Of a stretch of 64,000 nt of DNA, positions 26,346-37,253 are shown piece by piece. Under the pieces are notes generated by a model. That model did not search any database. It had not been told where the DNA came from and worked only from the letters and a program-made list of their open reading frames with translations. The stretch lies in the NCBI GenBank assembly GCA_018242525.1, contig JAFEBS010000017.1, positions 223,106 through 287,105 of the forward strand, given 5' to 3'. The position numbers and the translations under genes were made by a program. The first letter of the stretch is position 1, and the number at the start of each line of letters is the position of its first letter. The DNA is from Planctomycetota bacterium (lineage in GTDB: Bacteria; Planctomycetota; Planctomycetia; Planctomycetales; Planctomycetaceae).

Positions 26346-28055
26346 ATGAAACGAATGTGGCTGGCAATCACCCTGATCGTCTGCGGACTGGTGCAGACAA
26401 TTCCGGGCGGGCAGACGGCATGGGCCGAGGATGGACCATCAGGCGCGAAACTGCTGCCGAAGGACACACTGGCGTTTTTCAGCGTTCCCAGTGTTCCCGA
26501 TTCCTGGGAGGCGTTCGACAAGTCGCTATCCGGGGCCCTGTTTCGCGACCCCGAGATGAAGCCGTTCCTGGCGGACGTTCAAAAGAAGATCGACGAACTG
26601 TCGGAAAAGCTCCACGAAGAAATCGGCGTGACAATCCAGGAATTGTGCGACATTCCCGAAGGCGAAATGACATTCGCCGTGTTGGAACGACCTGTGCAAA
26701 AGCTGGCACCGGTCCTGCTCGTCGACTATGGGGACAACAAGGAAACGATCGAAAAACTGTTGAAGAAGATGCACGAGGGGTTGGAAGGTGATATCGCCGA
26801 GCATTCCACCCAGGAGATTGACGACGTCAAGGTTCACGTCTACACGCTGAAAGACAGCGGTGGCGACAACCCGTTCAAGACGCTGGCCTATTTCAATGAG
26901 GATTCGTACCTCGTCTTCTCCACCGAAGTCGATGCGCTCAAGGAAGTGCTGGACCGGATGGACGGGGACAGCGACGATACATTGGCCGACAATGACGTTT
27001 ACAAATACATTCAGGAGCGTTGCAAGGAGGAATCCAGCGAACCGGCAGCAGTCTGGTTCATCAGCCCGATTGGGATCATTCAGGCCGGATTGAACATGGC
27101 CCAGGCAAGCGTTCCTCAGGCGGCGTTTGCCGGCGCGTTTCTACCAATCCTGGGTTTTGACAAGCTGAAGGGTTTCGGCGGGGCGGGCTATGAAGCGGCA
27201 GGGGATTTCAACATGGTTTCCAAAACCTTCCTGTATGTTGACCAACCCGCCAATGGTGTTTTGAATGCGTTTCAGTACCCCGCCGCAGAACTGGCGCCGC
27301 CGAAGTGGGTCCCCGCGGATGCCAGCACATATTTCGGCGGAAATTGGAACCTGGCGCAGGCGTATCTGGCGATTGAGGGACTGGTTGACAACTTCAGCGG
27401 TCGTGGAACGACGGCCCGATTCCTGGACGATCTCTCCGATAAGGGCCCCGGGCTTCATCCCAAGAAAGACGTGCTCGATCTGCTGGACGGGAAGTTTCAT
27501 GTCGTTCAACGCAGCGATGCTGAGGAAAGCGACGAACCGAAACCGCAGCGGATTTTGATGGCGTTCGACGTGAAAGACGCCGCAAAAATGAAAAAGACGC
27601 TGGCCAAGGCGGCGAAATCCGACGGCAGCCAGATGGAAACGCGCGAATTCAACGGCGAAACCATTTACGAGGTTTCCGCAGGACCGGAACCGGTCTCGTT
27701 TGTCGTCGCCTCGGGGCATTTGGTGGTCACCAATGACACCGCAACGCTGGAAGCGATGTTGCGATCCGAACGTCAACCATCGCTGGTGGAATCCGCAGCT
27801 TATCGCAAGATTGCCAAGCACTTCCCGGCCAAGATGTCGATGGTCTCATACTCCAACTCCGATGCGCAAATGAAGTCGGTTTACGACCTGCTGAAGAACG
27901 CCGACAATGTCGACTTCCTGGACGGAATCGACTTCAAGAAGCTTCCCCCGTTTGAGGTTCTGCAGAAGTACCTGCGTCCGAGCGGCTTCTACATGATCCC
28001 GGACAAGAAGGGGGCGTTGAGCGTTAGTTTTCAATTGAGTGAAGGCGACAAATAG
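26346..28055 (+). CDS. Large secreted protein, DUF3352-like, function unknown
   Basis: A 569-residue protein with a signal peptide (MKRMWLAITLIVCGLVQTIP, ending near AWA). The mature part is acidic and Lys-rich with alternating helix and strand. It begins LLPKDTLAFFSVPSVPDSWEAFDKS, the pattern of secreted DUF3352-type proteins common in planctomycetes. No catalytic motif, heme site or membrane anchor is seen. GGAA is 6 bases before the ATG. A strong inverted repeat follows about 50 bases after the stop. The gene appears monocistronic. Confidence 0.75.
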   Translation: MKRMWLAITLIVCGLVQTIPGGQTAWAEDGPSGAKLLPKDTLAFFSVPSVPDSWEAFDKSLSGALFRDPEMKPFLADVQKKIDELSEKLHEEIGVTIQELCDIPEGEMTFAVLERPVQKLAPVLLVDYGDNKETIEKLLKKMHEGLEGDIAEHSTQEIDDVKVHVYTLKDSGGDNPFKTLAYFNEDSYLVFSTEVDALKEVLDRMDGDSDDTLADNDVYKYIQERCKEESSEPAAVWFISPIGIIQAGLNMAQASVPQAAFAGAFLPILGFDKLKGFGGAGYEAAGDFNMVSKTFLYVDQPANGVLNAFQYPAAELAPPKWVPADASTYFGGNWNLAQAYLAIEGLVDNFSGRGTTARFLDDLSDKGPGLHPKKDVLDLLDGKFHVVQRSDAEESDEPKPQRILMAFDVKDAAKMKKTLAKAAKSDGSQMETREFNGETIYEVSAGPEPVSFVVASGHLVVTNDTATLEAMLRSERQPSLVESAAYRKIAKHFPAKMSMVSYSNSDAQMKSVYDLLKNADNVDFLDGIDFKKLPPFEVLQKYLRPSGFYMIPDKKGALSVSFQLSEGDK

Positions 28056-28104
28056 CCACGGTCGATCGCAACCATTTCCTGGTTAATGACTTGTGATTAC
28101 AGAG

Positions 28105-28135
28105 AGGCCCGCATTGCTAGATGGAATGCGGGCCT
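28105..28135 (+). terminator. Hairpin terminator after the DUF3352-like gene
   Basis: An 11-base perfect stem AGGCCCGCATT / AATGCGGGCCT with a 9-base loop, followed by TCTGCTTTG, a weak T-rich tail. Confidence 0.7.
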
Positions 28136-28283
28136 TCTGCTTTGAACGCCGGGAAGACTTTGGCTTCGTGAATTCCAGTAAATGTCGAAACCTTCACGTC
28201 GATCAGGTGTTTGATGATGCGTTGAAATCGTGGTTGCGTAGGCAATCCTGCCAGGTTTGAGTTCCTCTACAAGGTGCGAGTCC

Positions 28284-29558
28284 ATGAAACGAACGCGTTG
28301 GGCATTGGCTGCGGCATTGACCGCGATTCTGTGTGGCGGCGGGGCTGTGGCACAAGACGAGTCTCCCGACGCTGGTGCATTGTTCGAGCGACTGGACAAA
28401 AACTCCGATGGCAAATTGAACAGCAACGAAATCCCGGACGATCAAGCCCGATTCTTCGAGCGACTGGTGCGGCGCGGAGACAAGAACCAGGACGGGGCGT
28501 TGACTCGTGAGGAATTCGAGCAGGCCAACAAACCTGAAGATCGCCCCAATGTCCCGTTGGAAGGACCAAATCCCGAACAGGCACGGGCAGACGCCCGACA
28601 GCGTTTTGACATGATCGATCGCAACAAGGACGGCAAGGTAACCCTGGACGAGCTTCCCGAACAATTTCGGGAACGCATGAAGCCGATGTTGGATCGCCTC
28701 GGCAAACAGGAACTGACATTTGAAGAGTTCAGTCGGCTGGCAGGCGGTGCCAGGCCGGGCAATCCGGAAGAAATCTTCGGTCGGCTGGATTCCAATGGCG
28801 ACGGTAAACTGACGCTGGATGAGGCTCCCGAACGAGCCCGCCCCATGCTGGAAGCGGCGCTGCGCCGCGCCGGCAAAGACAAGGATGGATCGCTGACCAG
28901 GGATGAATTCGCCCGGAATTTCCAGCCGCCAATGCCGCGAGATGGTGGCCGTCCTGAGGGAGTTCGCCCGGATGGAGAACGACGGCCGGACGGAGAACGA
29001 CGGGCGGAGGGTGACCGCCCGCGGGAAGGACGCCCCATGGAAGGTCGTGGGCCTGCCATCTTCCGACTGCTGGATGCCAATCACGATGGGAGGCTGTCGA
29101 AAGACGAACTTGCCAAGGTCAGTGAGCACTTTGCCGAACTCGATCGCAACCAGGACGGCCAGTTGGACCCCTTTGAGTTGATTGGCGGCCCCCCGGGCCC
29201 CCCCGAAGGTCGCCCCGGCCAATCTCGCGATGGCGCCGTTGGTGGCCGCGAGGGCAACCCGCGCGGCGCCGAGCCACGCCGTGACGGTGATCGCACCCCG
29301 CCTGGTCGAGGCTCGGAAGATGCCTCTCCAAGGCCCGAAGGACGCGGTGCCTTCTTCCAGCGATTGGACAAGAACGGTGATGGAAAGTTGTCCAAGGACG
29401 AGGTTCCTGATCCGATGAAGGAGCGTTTCAGTATGCTGGATACGAATGGAGATGGCTTCGTCAGCCAGGACGAACTGCGCGCCGGGGCGCAGCAAGTCGG
29501 TGATCGGATCCGTAATCGTAACCCGGAAGGTCGCCCTGACACTCCAAAGCGAGACTGA
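28284..29558 (+). CDS. Secreted multi-EF-hand calcium-binding protein
   Basis: A 424-residue protein with a signal peptide (MKRTRWALAAALTAILCGGG, ending near AVAQ). About nine canonical EF-hand loops can be read: DKNSDGKLNSNE, DKNQDGALTREE, DRNKDGKVTLDE, DSNGDGKLTLDE, GKDKDGSLTRDE, DANHDGRLSKDE, DRNQDGQLDPFE, DKNGDGKLSKDE and DTNGDGFVSQDE. Two low-complexity linkers rich in Arg, Gly, Pro and Glu separate the hand pairs (around residues 220-260 and 295-350). Such proteins are frequent in planctomycetes; calcium binding in the envelope is likely, the specific role unknown. A strong terminator follows. Confidence 0.88.
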   Translation: MKRTRWALAAALTAILCGGGAVAQDESPDAGALFERLDKNSDGKLNSNEIPDDQARFFERLVRRGDKNQDGALTREEFEQANKPEDRPNVPLEGPNPEQARADARQRFDMIDRNKDGKVTLDELPEQFRERMKPMLDRLGKQELTFEEFSRLAGGARPGNPEEIFGRLDSNGDGKLTLDEAPERARPMLEAALRRAGKDKDGSLTRDEFARNFQPPMPRDGGRPEGVRPDGERRPDGERRAEGDRPREGRPMEGRGPAIFRLLDANHDGRLSKDELAKVSEHFAELDRNQDGQLDPFELIGGPPGPPEGRPGQSRDGAVGGREGNPRGAEPRRDGDRTPPGRGSEDASPRPEGRGAFFQRLDKNGDGKLSKDEVPDPMKERFSMLDTNGDGFVSQDELRAGAQQVGDRIRNRNPEGRPDTPKRD

Positions 29559-29585
29559 ACCGCGGCTTACGAGTTGAAAAGCAGT

Positions 29586-29617
29586 GACGTCGGCGTATGG
29601 ATTCGTACGCCGACGTC
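29586..29617 (+). terminator. Rho-independent terminator after the EF-hand gene
   Basis: A 12-base perfect stem GACGTCGGCGTA / TACGCCGACGTC with an 8-base loop and a TTTGTCTT tail, 27 bases after the stop. Confidence 0.85.
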
Positions 29618-29712
29618 TTTGTCTTGAATGGGACAATGTTTGTGCACCGCCTGACGATGTTGTACAAACCAGAACCAAAATTGAGAATTCTCCCCTCCCT
29701 TGATGTGCGGCT

Positions 29713-29741
29713 TTGACATCGGATTAGGCCAAGGCTAGCAT
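29713..29741 (+). promoter_or_regulatory. Sigma70-like promoter of the ATP synthase operon
   Basis: TTGACA (perfect -35), a 17-base spacer, then TAGCAT (4 of 6 to TATAAT), 42 bases before the ATG of the first operon gene and after the terminator of the previous gene. Confidence 0.6.
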
Positions 29742-29783
29742 TCCCGGTCCCTAACCAGATCGTAATCCTTGATCGGATGCACC

Positions 29784-30011
29784 ATGGCACAGAGCGATGA
29801 TGATCGCGATGGCCGGCATGCGGCCGCCAGGGGATACGTGCTGGCGATGCGGGTCATGTCCATTGGATTCCAGATGGCTCTGCCCCCTGGAGCTGGTTGG
29901 TGGCTCGATCAGCGATATTCGACGTCCCCGTGGTTTACGGTAGTTGGTGCGCTGCTGGGTTTTGCGATGGCCATGTTGGAGTTGCTGAAGCTGGCAAGAG
30001 ACAGCCAATAG
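29784..30011 (+). CDS. AtpZ/AtpQ-like small membrane protein of the ATP synthase operon
   Basis: A 75-residue protein with two hydrophobic helices (about 20-38 and 52-69), separated by PPGAGWWLDQRYSTSPW. This is the ATPase_gene1 pattern found at the head of F1Fo operons in several phyla. Family members are thought to aid Fo assembly or ion (Mg2+/Ca2+) uptake with AtpI. The ATG at 29784 begins MAQSDDDRDG; no good Shine-Dalgarno sequence is seen. It is first in a ten-gene operon. Confidence 0.8.
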   Translation: MAQSDDDRDGRHAAARGYVLAMRVMSIGFQMALPPGAGWWLDQRYSTSPWFTVVGALLGFAMAMLELLKLARDSQ

Positions 30012-30059
30012 CAATGCTGGAGATGGCGGCCGGGTGAGGTCGTCTGGTTGGAGATCGGG

Positions 30060-30458
30060 GTGAAGACACTCGGCGGCCGACTGTTGACGCTGACCGCAGG
30101 AATGCTTGCGGCAGGCGTACTTCTCGGTGTCGTGGCATTTGGGGTGTCCGGTTATCCGGGAGTCGAAGGGCTGGTTTACTCGATTGTGCTGTGTCTGATT
30201 CCCGGTCTGTTGACGGTCTATTCGGGTGAGTTTCTCAAGCATCGCGGGCTCGCTGCCTACATTGTTCTGGCGGGTGGTGGGTTCCGGATGTTGTTTGTGT
30301 TGCTGGGTATGTTTGCAGTTTCAGCATTGCGCCCTGATCTGGGGTTCCGCCAGTTCACGGTGTGGTTAATCATCAGCTATCTCGTGGCGTTGGCCCTGGA
30401 GACGGCGGTGATTTTGGCCCCTGCGGCGAGCGGGGATTCGGTTCAGGATCAAGGTTGA
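30060..30458 (+). CDS. AtpI-like (ATP synthase protein I / AtpR) membrane protein
   Basis: About 132 residues with four hydrophobic helices (for example LTLTAGMLAAGVLLGVVAFG, LVYSIVLCLIPGLLTVY, YIVLAGGGFRMLFVLLGMFA and TVWLIISYLVALALETAVIL), as in AtpI proteins that assist c-ring assembly. Position between the AtpZ-like gene and atpB supports this. The GTG at 30060 with GGAG about 6 bases upstream is preferred; a TTG at 30048 is in frame. It ends 10 bases before atpB. Confidence 0.72.
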   Translation: MKTLGGRLLTLTAGMLAAGVLLGVVAFGVSGYPGVEGLVYSIVLCLIPGLLTVYSGEFLKHRGLAAYIVLAGGGFRMLFVLLGMFAVSALRPDLGFRQFTVWLIISYLVALALETAVILAPAASGDSVQDQG

Positions 30459-30468
30459 TTGGAAACCC

Positions 30469-31410
30469 ATGTCGGCGGGCGATCCTTTTCATCACGTGCG
30501 GGATACGAACGTCTGGGAGATTCCCGGGTTCGTGCTTGATGCATTGGGCATGACCAGCTATCCGGCATTGCCGACTGGCCTGACCAAGTACATGGTGTTG
30601 CAGGTCGTTGCCGTCGTGCTGTCGCTGGTGATTTTTCGCGGATTGGCAACCCGTGTCCGTGGTGGCAAGCCGGTTTCCGGTGCCTGGTGGAACTTCTGGG
30701 AAACGCTGGCGCTGTTTATTCGCGATCAGGTTGTCCGACCCTCAGTCGGGATTCCTCACCACCATCATGATCACGGGCACGACGATCATGCGCATGACGC
30801 AGGCAGTCATGGCCATGGTCATGTTCACAATGTTGGTGGGTCTGCGGTGGTCGCAGGTGCGCACGCCGTCGCTGTTGATGTCGGACACCCCGCAGACAAG
30901 TATCTGCCGTTCGTGTGGAGCGTGTTCTTTTATATTCTGTTCTGCAATCTCCTCGGTGCAATTCCGTTCTTGGGTTCGCCCACGGCCGATATCAATGTGA
31001 CCGGTGCGCTGGCGCTGGTGACGTTCGCGCACGTCGCGTTTTTCGGATCCGAGCGGTCTGGACCCGTTGGGTTCCTGAAAGCGCTGGTTCCAAGCATGGA
31101 TCTGCCTGGACCAATTGCGTTTATCCTGCTGCCCGGGATCTGGGTGATCGAGGCGGGTGGGTTGTTGATCAAGCATGGCGTGCTTGCCGTGCGACTGTTT
31201 GCCAACATCATGGCCGGTCATACCGTCCTGGGGGTTTTCCTGGGCTTTATTGCCGTGGCAAATGGTCCGATCTGGGGCATTGTCATGCCGGCCAGCATCA
31301 TTGGTCAGGTGGCCATTGGCATGCTGGAATTGTTCGTGGCGTTTCTGCAGGCATACGTGTTTGCGCTGTTGGCTTCGTTGTTCATCAGTGCGGCGGTCAA
31401 TCCGCACTGA
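30469..31410 (+). CDS. atpB: ATP synthase Fo subunit a, with His-rich insertion
   Basis: A 313-residue subunit a forming the proton half-channels. The essential Arg is in AVRLFANIMAGH, and the last two helices are recognisable (ASIIGQVAIGMLELFVAF, QAYVFALLASLFISAA). Compared with the usual 240-280 residues it carries an insertion after the first helix and its cytoplasmic segment. Residues 97-120 contain 12 His plus several Asp (starting HHHHDHGHDDHAHD), followed by an Ala/Val/Gly stretch to about 140. By E. coli topology this loop faces the cytoplasm. GGAAA precedes the ATG. Confidence 0.95.
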   Translation: MSAGDPFHHVRDTNVWEIPGFVLDALGMTSYPALPTGLTKYMVLQVVAVVLSLVIFRGLATRVRGGKPVSGAWWNFWETLALFIRDQVVRPSVGIPHHHHDHGHDDHAHDAGSHGHGHVHNVGGSAVVAGAHAVAVDVGHPADKYLPFVWSVFFYILFCNLLGAIPFLGSPTADINVTGALALVTFAHVAFFGSERSGPVGFLKALVPSMDLPGPIAFILLPGIWVIEAGGLLIKHGVLAVRLFANIMAGHTVLGVFLGFIAVANGPIWGIVMPASIIGQVAIGMLELFVAFLQAYVFALLASLFISAAVNPH

Positions 31411-31468
31411 GTGTGTTTGGTGTTCAAGCCTCTTGGGCTTCCCAGTGTTTCAGGTGAGGAGAGTCGAC

Positions 31469-31789
31469 GTGAGTCAGAATCTGAGGGTGTTGGTTTACGG
31501 AATCTGCCTGTTGTTTGTGTTCGCGACGCCAGCGTTTGCCGCTGACGGCGGCAATGGCGGGATTCACTTCTCGGGTGCCATCGGTGCCGCCATCACCATC
31601 GTCGGTGCTGGTTGGGGTATCGGTCGGATCGGCCAGGCGGCTGTGGAAGCCATGGCTCGCCAGCCTGAAGTTGCCGGTCAGATCCAGACGGCCATGATCA
31701 TCGCGGCCGCGCTGATCGAAGGTGCGACGTTCTTCGCACTGATCGTCTGCATGGGCAGCAATGCGAACTATTCCCCGTTTAAGATCTGA
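31469..31789 (+). CDS. atpE: ATP synthase Fo subunit c, with signal-like N-terminus
   Basis: Subunit c, two-helix hairpin of the rotor ring, 106 residues. Helix 1 is IHFSGAIGAAITIVGAGWGI, the polar loop is ARQPE, and helix 2 carries the ion-binding Glu in AALIEGATFFALIV. The position of the Na+-coordinating Gln of Na+-type rings is Ile and the residue after the Glu is Gly rather than Ser, so proton coupling is expected. About 25 N-terminal residues (to ATPAFAADG) form a signal-like leader absent from classical c subunits. The GTG start has AGGAG about 7 bases upstream; the frame is open further upstream inside atpB but that is a shadow. Confidence 0.95.
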   Translation: MSQNLRVLVYGICLLFVFATPAFAADGGNGGIHFSGAIGAAITIVGAGWGIGRIGQAAVEAMARQPEVAGQIQTAMIIAAALIEGATFFALIVCMGSNANYSPFKI

Positions 31790-31836
31790 TCCAGTTTTGG
31801 CTGGTGGTTTCTGAACTGCGACACGGGTGGCAAACC

Positions 31837-32472
31837 ATGTTTGGGTCTTTCGTGCGATCTTTGGGATTGGTGGCCCTGAGCCTGGTGCTCATGGGTTCAA
31901 CGGCGGTCTGGGCAGCCGATGCGGCACCCCATGCGGAGAAAGAAGCCGCGGACCACGCCGACGACCATCACGACACCGGCTTGCCAATGAACTGGAAGCA
32001 GGACCTGGCTCTGTTTTCACTCGTGACGTTCGTCGTCTACGTCGCCGTCTTGCGATTTGGTGCCTGGGGACCGTTGCGAGCCGGCCTGACGGAGCGTGAA
32101 CGACGGATTCGCCAGGATATCGCCGATGCCGAAGCAAATCGGATCCGGTCGGAGCAGATGATTGCGGAGCGCGAGGCCAAGCTGGCGGGAGTTCACGACG
32201 AAGTGCGTGAAATCCTGGCGGAAGCCCGACGTGATGCGGATCGCGTCCGTCACGACATCGTGACGACGGCTCAGACGGAAGCGGAAGCAATGAAGCAGCG
32301 GGCCATTGCCGACATCGAGCGATCGCGCGATCAGGCTCTGGCCGAATTGTTCGACTTCGTCGCGACGAATGTGGTTGGAGCGACCGAGCGGGTCATTGGA
32401 CGCAGCCTGAATGACAGCGATCACGATCGCCTGGTCAAGCAGGCTTTGTCGGAAATGAACATCCGCAACTAG
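31837..32472 (+). CDS. atpF: ATP synthase Fo subunit b
   Basis: The peripheral stalk subunit, 211 residues. It has an N-terminal cleavable-signal-like segment (LGLVALSLVLMGSTAVWAAD), a short His/Asp/Glu-rich stretch (AEKEAADHADDHHDTG) and the membrane helix ALFSLVTFVVYVAVLRF. A long charged coiled coil (about 75-165, ERERRIRQDIADAEANRI) and a C-terminal segment that binds delta follow. The ATG at 31837 with GGGTGG 6 bases upstream is preferred over GTG 31804. It lies between atpE and atpH as expected. Confidence 0.93.
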   Translation: MFGSFVRSLGLVALSLVLMGSTAVWAADAAPHAEKEAADHADDHHDTGLPMNWKQDLALFSLVTFVVYVAVLRFGAWGPLRAGLTERERRIRQDIADAEANRIRSEQMIAEREAKLAGVHDEVREILAEARRDADRVRHDIVTTAQTEAEAMKQRAIADIERSRDQALAELFDFVATNVVGATERVIGRSLNDSDHDRLVKQALSEMNIRN

Positions 32473-32564
32473 TGGCTTTGTGTGGTTGATTGTCGCCGTG
32501 CGTGACTGTTGGACAGCCCTCTTGCGGGGTTGGTCGCCGGGCATTGTTCGGGCAGGATTGAACC

Positions 32565-33200
32565 GTGGACATGGAACTGAAAACGAAGATTCGGAGCGTA
32601 TACGAAGACCCTCGCGCGCAATCCATTGCGAAGGTCTACGCGATCGCTTATCTGGACGCGGCCGGGCAGAATTCTGCCGCTGCGTCGGAGGAACTGGCTT
32701 CGTTCGTGGACGACGTCCTGGGGATGCAATCCGAATTCGACCAGTTGTTGCGAGGTACGTCGTTGGGTCACGAGGAGAAACTGCGGTTGATTGACCGCGT
32801 TGTCTCGGGGCGCGCGACGCCGTTGTTCACCAGTTTTCTGAAGGTTCTGGCGCGACATGATCGGTTGTCGCTGCTGCCGGGGATTCAGCGATTGGTGGAA
32901 GTGGAATCCGAACGGCGGGCCGGGCAGCGACGTGTCAGTGTGACCAGCGCGGCCGTTCTGGGCAGCGCCACACTGGAATCCATCCGCGCCGCTCTTCGCA
33001 GTACGCTGTCGATCGAACCGATTCTGGAAACACGTGTGGACGCGACATTGGTCGGTGGGCTTGTCGTTCGCGTGGGCGACACGGTCTACGATGGTTCCCT
33101 TAAGACTCAAGTTAAGCAACTTCGCGCTCGATTGCGCGAGAGGTGTCTGAATGAAATTCAACGCGGGCGAGATCGCTTCAGTCATCCAGAAGGAAATTGA
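32565..33200 (+). CDS. atpH: ATP synthase F1 subunit delta (OSCP)
   Basis: The 211-residue delta subunit linking the b stalk to the top of F1. The N-terminal helical domain starts [17 protein letters not shown]; the C-terminal family signature is [32 protein letters not shown] start with AGGA 8 bases upstream is used; ATG 32571 is two codons in. The last 50 bases overlap the start of atpA in another frame, so about 16 extra residues extend beyond the usual end of the family. Confidence 0.93.
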   Translation: MDMELKTKIRSVYEDPRAQSIAKVYAIAYLDAAGQNSAAASEELASFVDDVLGMQSEFDQLLRGTSLGHEEKLRLIDRVVSGRATPLFTSFLKVLARHDRLSLLPGIQRLVEVESERRAGQRRVSVTSAAVLGSATLESIRAALRSTLSIEPILETRVDATLVGGLVVRVGDTVYDGSLKTQVKQLRARLRERCLNEIQRGRDRFSHPEGN

Positions 33201-34668
33201 AGACTTCCGCGGCCAGCTTCAAACAAGTGAAGTCGGCCACGTAGTCGAAGTGGGTGACGGAATCGCGCGAGTATACGGTCTGGCGTCAGCCATGGCCGGT
33301 GAAATGGTCGAATTCTCCAGTGGCGTTCGCGGCCAGGTGTTCAACCTGGAAGAGAACTCCGTCGGTGTGATCATTCTGGGTGACTACCTGAAGATCGCCG
33401 AAGGGGATGAAGTCCGGACCACCGGCGCACTGCTGTCGGTTCCAGTCGGCGAAGCCTTGATCGGGCGTGTGGTCGATCCGCTGGGCGTGGCCCTGGACGG
33501 CAAGGGGCCGGTCATGGCCCAATCGACTCGTCCACTGGAAACCATGGCTCCCGGCGTATCCGCGCGGCAACCTGTGAAGCAACCGCTGCAGACCGGGATC
33601 AAGGCCGTCGACGCCATGACCCCCGTTGGTCGCGGTCAGCGCGAACTGATCATTGGCGACCGCAAGACCGGCAAGACCGCTGTCGCAGTCGACGCCATCA
33701 TCAATCAAAAGGGTGGCGACGTCATTTGTGTGTATGTGTCATGCGGCCAGCGGTCCAGTACGACCGCACGCGTGATCGATGCTCTGACCGAAGCGGGGGC
33801 GATGGACTACACCATCGTCGTCAGCGCGTCGGCCAGTGATCCTGCCCCTCTGCAATACATCGCTCCGTACGCCGGAGCCGCGATTGCCGAGTATTTCATG
33901 TACCAGGGGAAGCACACGCTGGTCGTGTACGATGACTTGACTCGTCAGGCCACCGCGTATCGCCAGTTGTCGCTGCTGATGCGACGTCCGCCAGGCCGTG
34001 AAGCGTATCCCGGGGACGTGTTCTACTGCCACAGCCGGTTGCTGGAACGTGCCGCGAAGCTCAGTGATGAACTGGGTGGCGGCTCGATGACGGCTCTGCC
34101 GATCATCGAAACACTGGAAGGGGAAGTTTCGGCGTACATTCCGACGAACGTGATCTCGATCACGGACGGCCAGATCTATCTGGAACCCGATTTGTTCTTC
34201 AAGGGTGTTCGTCCCGCCATCAACGTCGGTATCTCGGTGTCGCGCGTCGGTGGTAACGCTCAAACGAAGGCCATGAAGAAAGTGGCCGGCAGCCTGCGAC
34301 TGGACCTGGCCGCGTTTCGCGAACTGGAAGCGTTCGCCCAGCTCGGTACCGAACTAGACAAGGCCACGCAGCAGCAACTTGACCGTGGTTACCGCATGGT
34401 GGAACTGCTGAAGCAACCTCAGTTCCGTCCGCTGCCGGCGGCCGACCAGGTGATGAGTATTTATGCCGGCTCAAAGGGCTATTTCGACAAGGTGCCGGTC
34501 CCCCGCGTGCAGGAAGCCGAAACCAGCATGCTGGCGTTCATGCGTGAGCAGAAGAGCGAAGTGCGTGATGCGCTGATCAGCACCGGCGTCCTCGACGACA
34601 AGACGGAAGCGGCATTGAAGGCCGGCCTGGAAGAATGGCGTCGTGACTGGGAAGCAACGCACAAGTAA
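33151..34668 (+). CDS. atpA: ATP synthase F1 subunit alpha
   Basis: The non-catalytic nucleotide-binding subunit, 505 residues, full length. Walker A is [13 protein letters not shown] near residue 170, the Arg-finger region is in [16 protein letters not shown], and the family N-terminus is EISxxI-like ([14 protein letters not shown]). GAGAGG lies about 8 bases before the ATG, inside the end of atpH. No frameshift or missing segment is seen. Confidence 0.97.
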   Translation: MKFNAGEIASVIQKEIEDFRGQLQTSEVGHVVEVGDGIARVYGLASAMAGEMVEFSSGVRGQVFNLEENSVGVIILGDYLKIAEGDEVRTTGALLSVPVGEALIGRVVDPLGVALDGKGPVMAQSTRPLETMAPGVSARQPVKQPLQTGIKAVDAMTPVGRGQRELIIGDRKTGKTAVAVDAIINQKGGDVICVYVSCGQRSSTTARVIDALTEAGAMDYTIVVSASASDPAPLQYIAPYAGAAIAEYFMYQGKHTLVVYDDLTRQATAYRQLSLLMRRPPGREAYPGDVFYCHSRLLERAAKLSDELGGGSMTALPIIETLEGEVSAYIPTNVISITDGQIYLEPDLFFKGVRPAINVGISVSRVGGNAQTKAMKKVAGSLRLDLAAFRELEAFAQLGTELDKATQQQLDRGYRMVELLKQPQFRPLPAADQVMSIYAGSKGYFDKVPVPRVQEAETSMLAFMREQKSEVRDALISTGVLDDKTEAALKAGLEEWRRDWEATHK

Positions 34669-34766
34669 GAGGTCGTGCTGTGGCGGGGTAAGGTTCCCGA
34701 TTCCACCGCAGGGGTTTCGCGTTACAAACGAACGGTGTTGGGATCCAGTCGGGTAGAAGAGAGACA

Positions 34767-35657
34767 ATGGCTAAAGCACGGGCGATCATCAAGCGGTTGA
34801 AGGCCGTTCGCAACGTTCGCAAGATCACGCGAACGATGGAACTGGTCGCAACGGCGCGCTTTAAAAAGGCGATGGATCGGGCCATTCAAGCTGCGGCGTA
34901 CACTCGCAAGATCTCCGAAATCGTCGCCGACCTGTCGGAAACCATCGGTGAAGGCTCGTCACTCAGTCATCCACTGCTGCAACAGCGCGATACGGAAAAG
35001 AAGAGCATTCTACTGGTCATCACTTCCAACCGCGGGCTGTGCGGAGGTTACAACGGCGGCGTGCTGCGACTGGCCCAGGGGCGAATTCGCGAATGCCGCT
35101 CCAATCAGGTTGATCTGAACATCGAAGTGTCCGGCAAGCGCGGGATTGGCTACTGCAAGTTTCAGAAGATCGCCACATCCGCCAGCTATACTCACTTTGA
35201 AGACAAGCCGACGTTTGAGCAGGTGGACGAACTGGCCTCGCGCTATATCGACAGCTTCATTCGGGGTGAGATCGACCGGCTGGATGTGGCCTATACCCAG
35301 TTTGAATCGATGTCCCGCCAAAAGGCCGTGGTTCAGACATTGCTGCCGATCGGCAAGCTGCAGTCCGGAACGGCAACTCCGGCAGGCGACAAACCGAAGG
35401 TGGAATACGAATTCCTGCCCTCACCGACAGAGATTCTGGAAGAAATCGTGCCGGCGTCGTTCAAGGCCCGGTTGTTCAAATGTTTCCTGGATGCGGCAGT
35501 CAGTGAACAGATTGCACGCATGGTCGCCATGAAGAGTGCCACGGAAAACGCCGACGGCATGATTCGGTCGATCCGGGCCCAGTACAACCGGGCACGCCAG
35601 TCTCAGATTACATCCGAATTGAGCGAAATCATCGGCGGTGCCGCAGCTTTGGAATAG
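34767..35657 (+). CDS. atpG: ATP synthase F1 subunit gamma
   Basis: The central rotor shaft, 296 residues. N-terminal coiled-coil signature: IIKRLKAVRNVRKITRTMELVA; central NRGLCGGYNG; C-terminal helix MVAMKSATENADGMIRSI and YNRARQSQITSELSEIIGGAAAL. Length and motifs are standard. GAGAGA precedes the ATG. It is 98 bases after atpA and 99 before atpD. Confidence 0.97.
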   Translation: MAKARAIIKRLKAVRNVRKITRTMELVATARFKKAMDRAIQAAAYTRKISEIVADLSETIGEGSSLSHPLLQQRDTEKKSILLVITSNRGLCGGYNGGVLRLAQGRIRECRSNQVDLNIEVSGKRGIGYCKFQKIATSASYTHFEDKPTFEQVDELASRYIDSFIRGEIDRLDVAYTQFESMSRQKAVVQTLLPIGKLQSGTATPAGDKPKVEYEFLPSPTEILEEIVPASFKARLFKCFLDAAVSEQIARMVAMKSATENADGMIRSIRAQYNRARQSQITSELSEIIGGAAALE

Positions 35658-35663
35658 GGCTGA

Positions 35664-37193
<1,530 letters not shown>

Positions 37194-37253
37194 TACCGGG
37201 AGGATTTGTTCCCGGCAGACGTTTTACTGAACACAGAATTCGGCTACCCAATT

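Noticed and set aside
28203..29678. A 491-codon minus-strand frame opposite the EF-hand gene
   Set aside because: It mirrors the repeated EF-hand codons, has no known motif, and covers two inverted repeats that act as terminators on the plus strand.
31175..31468. A long N-terminal extension of subunit c inside atpB
   Set aside because: The region is another frame of atpB; a GTG with a good AGGAG at 31469 gives a normal c subunit.
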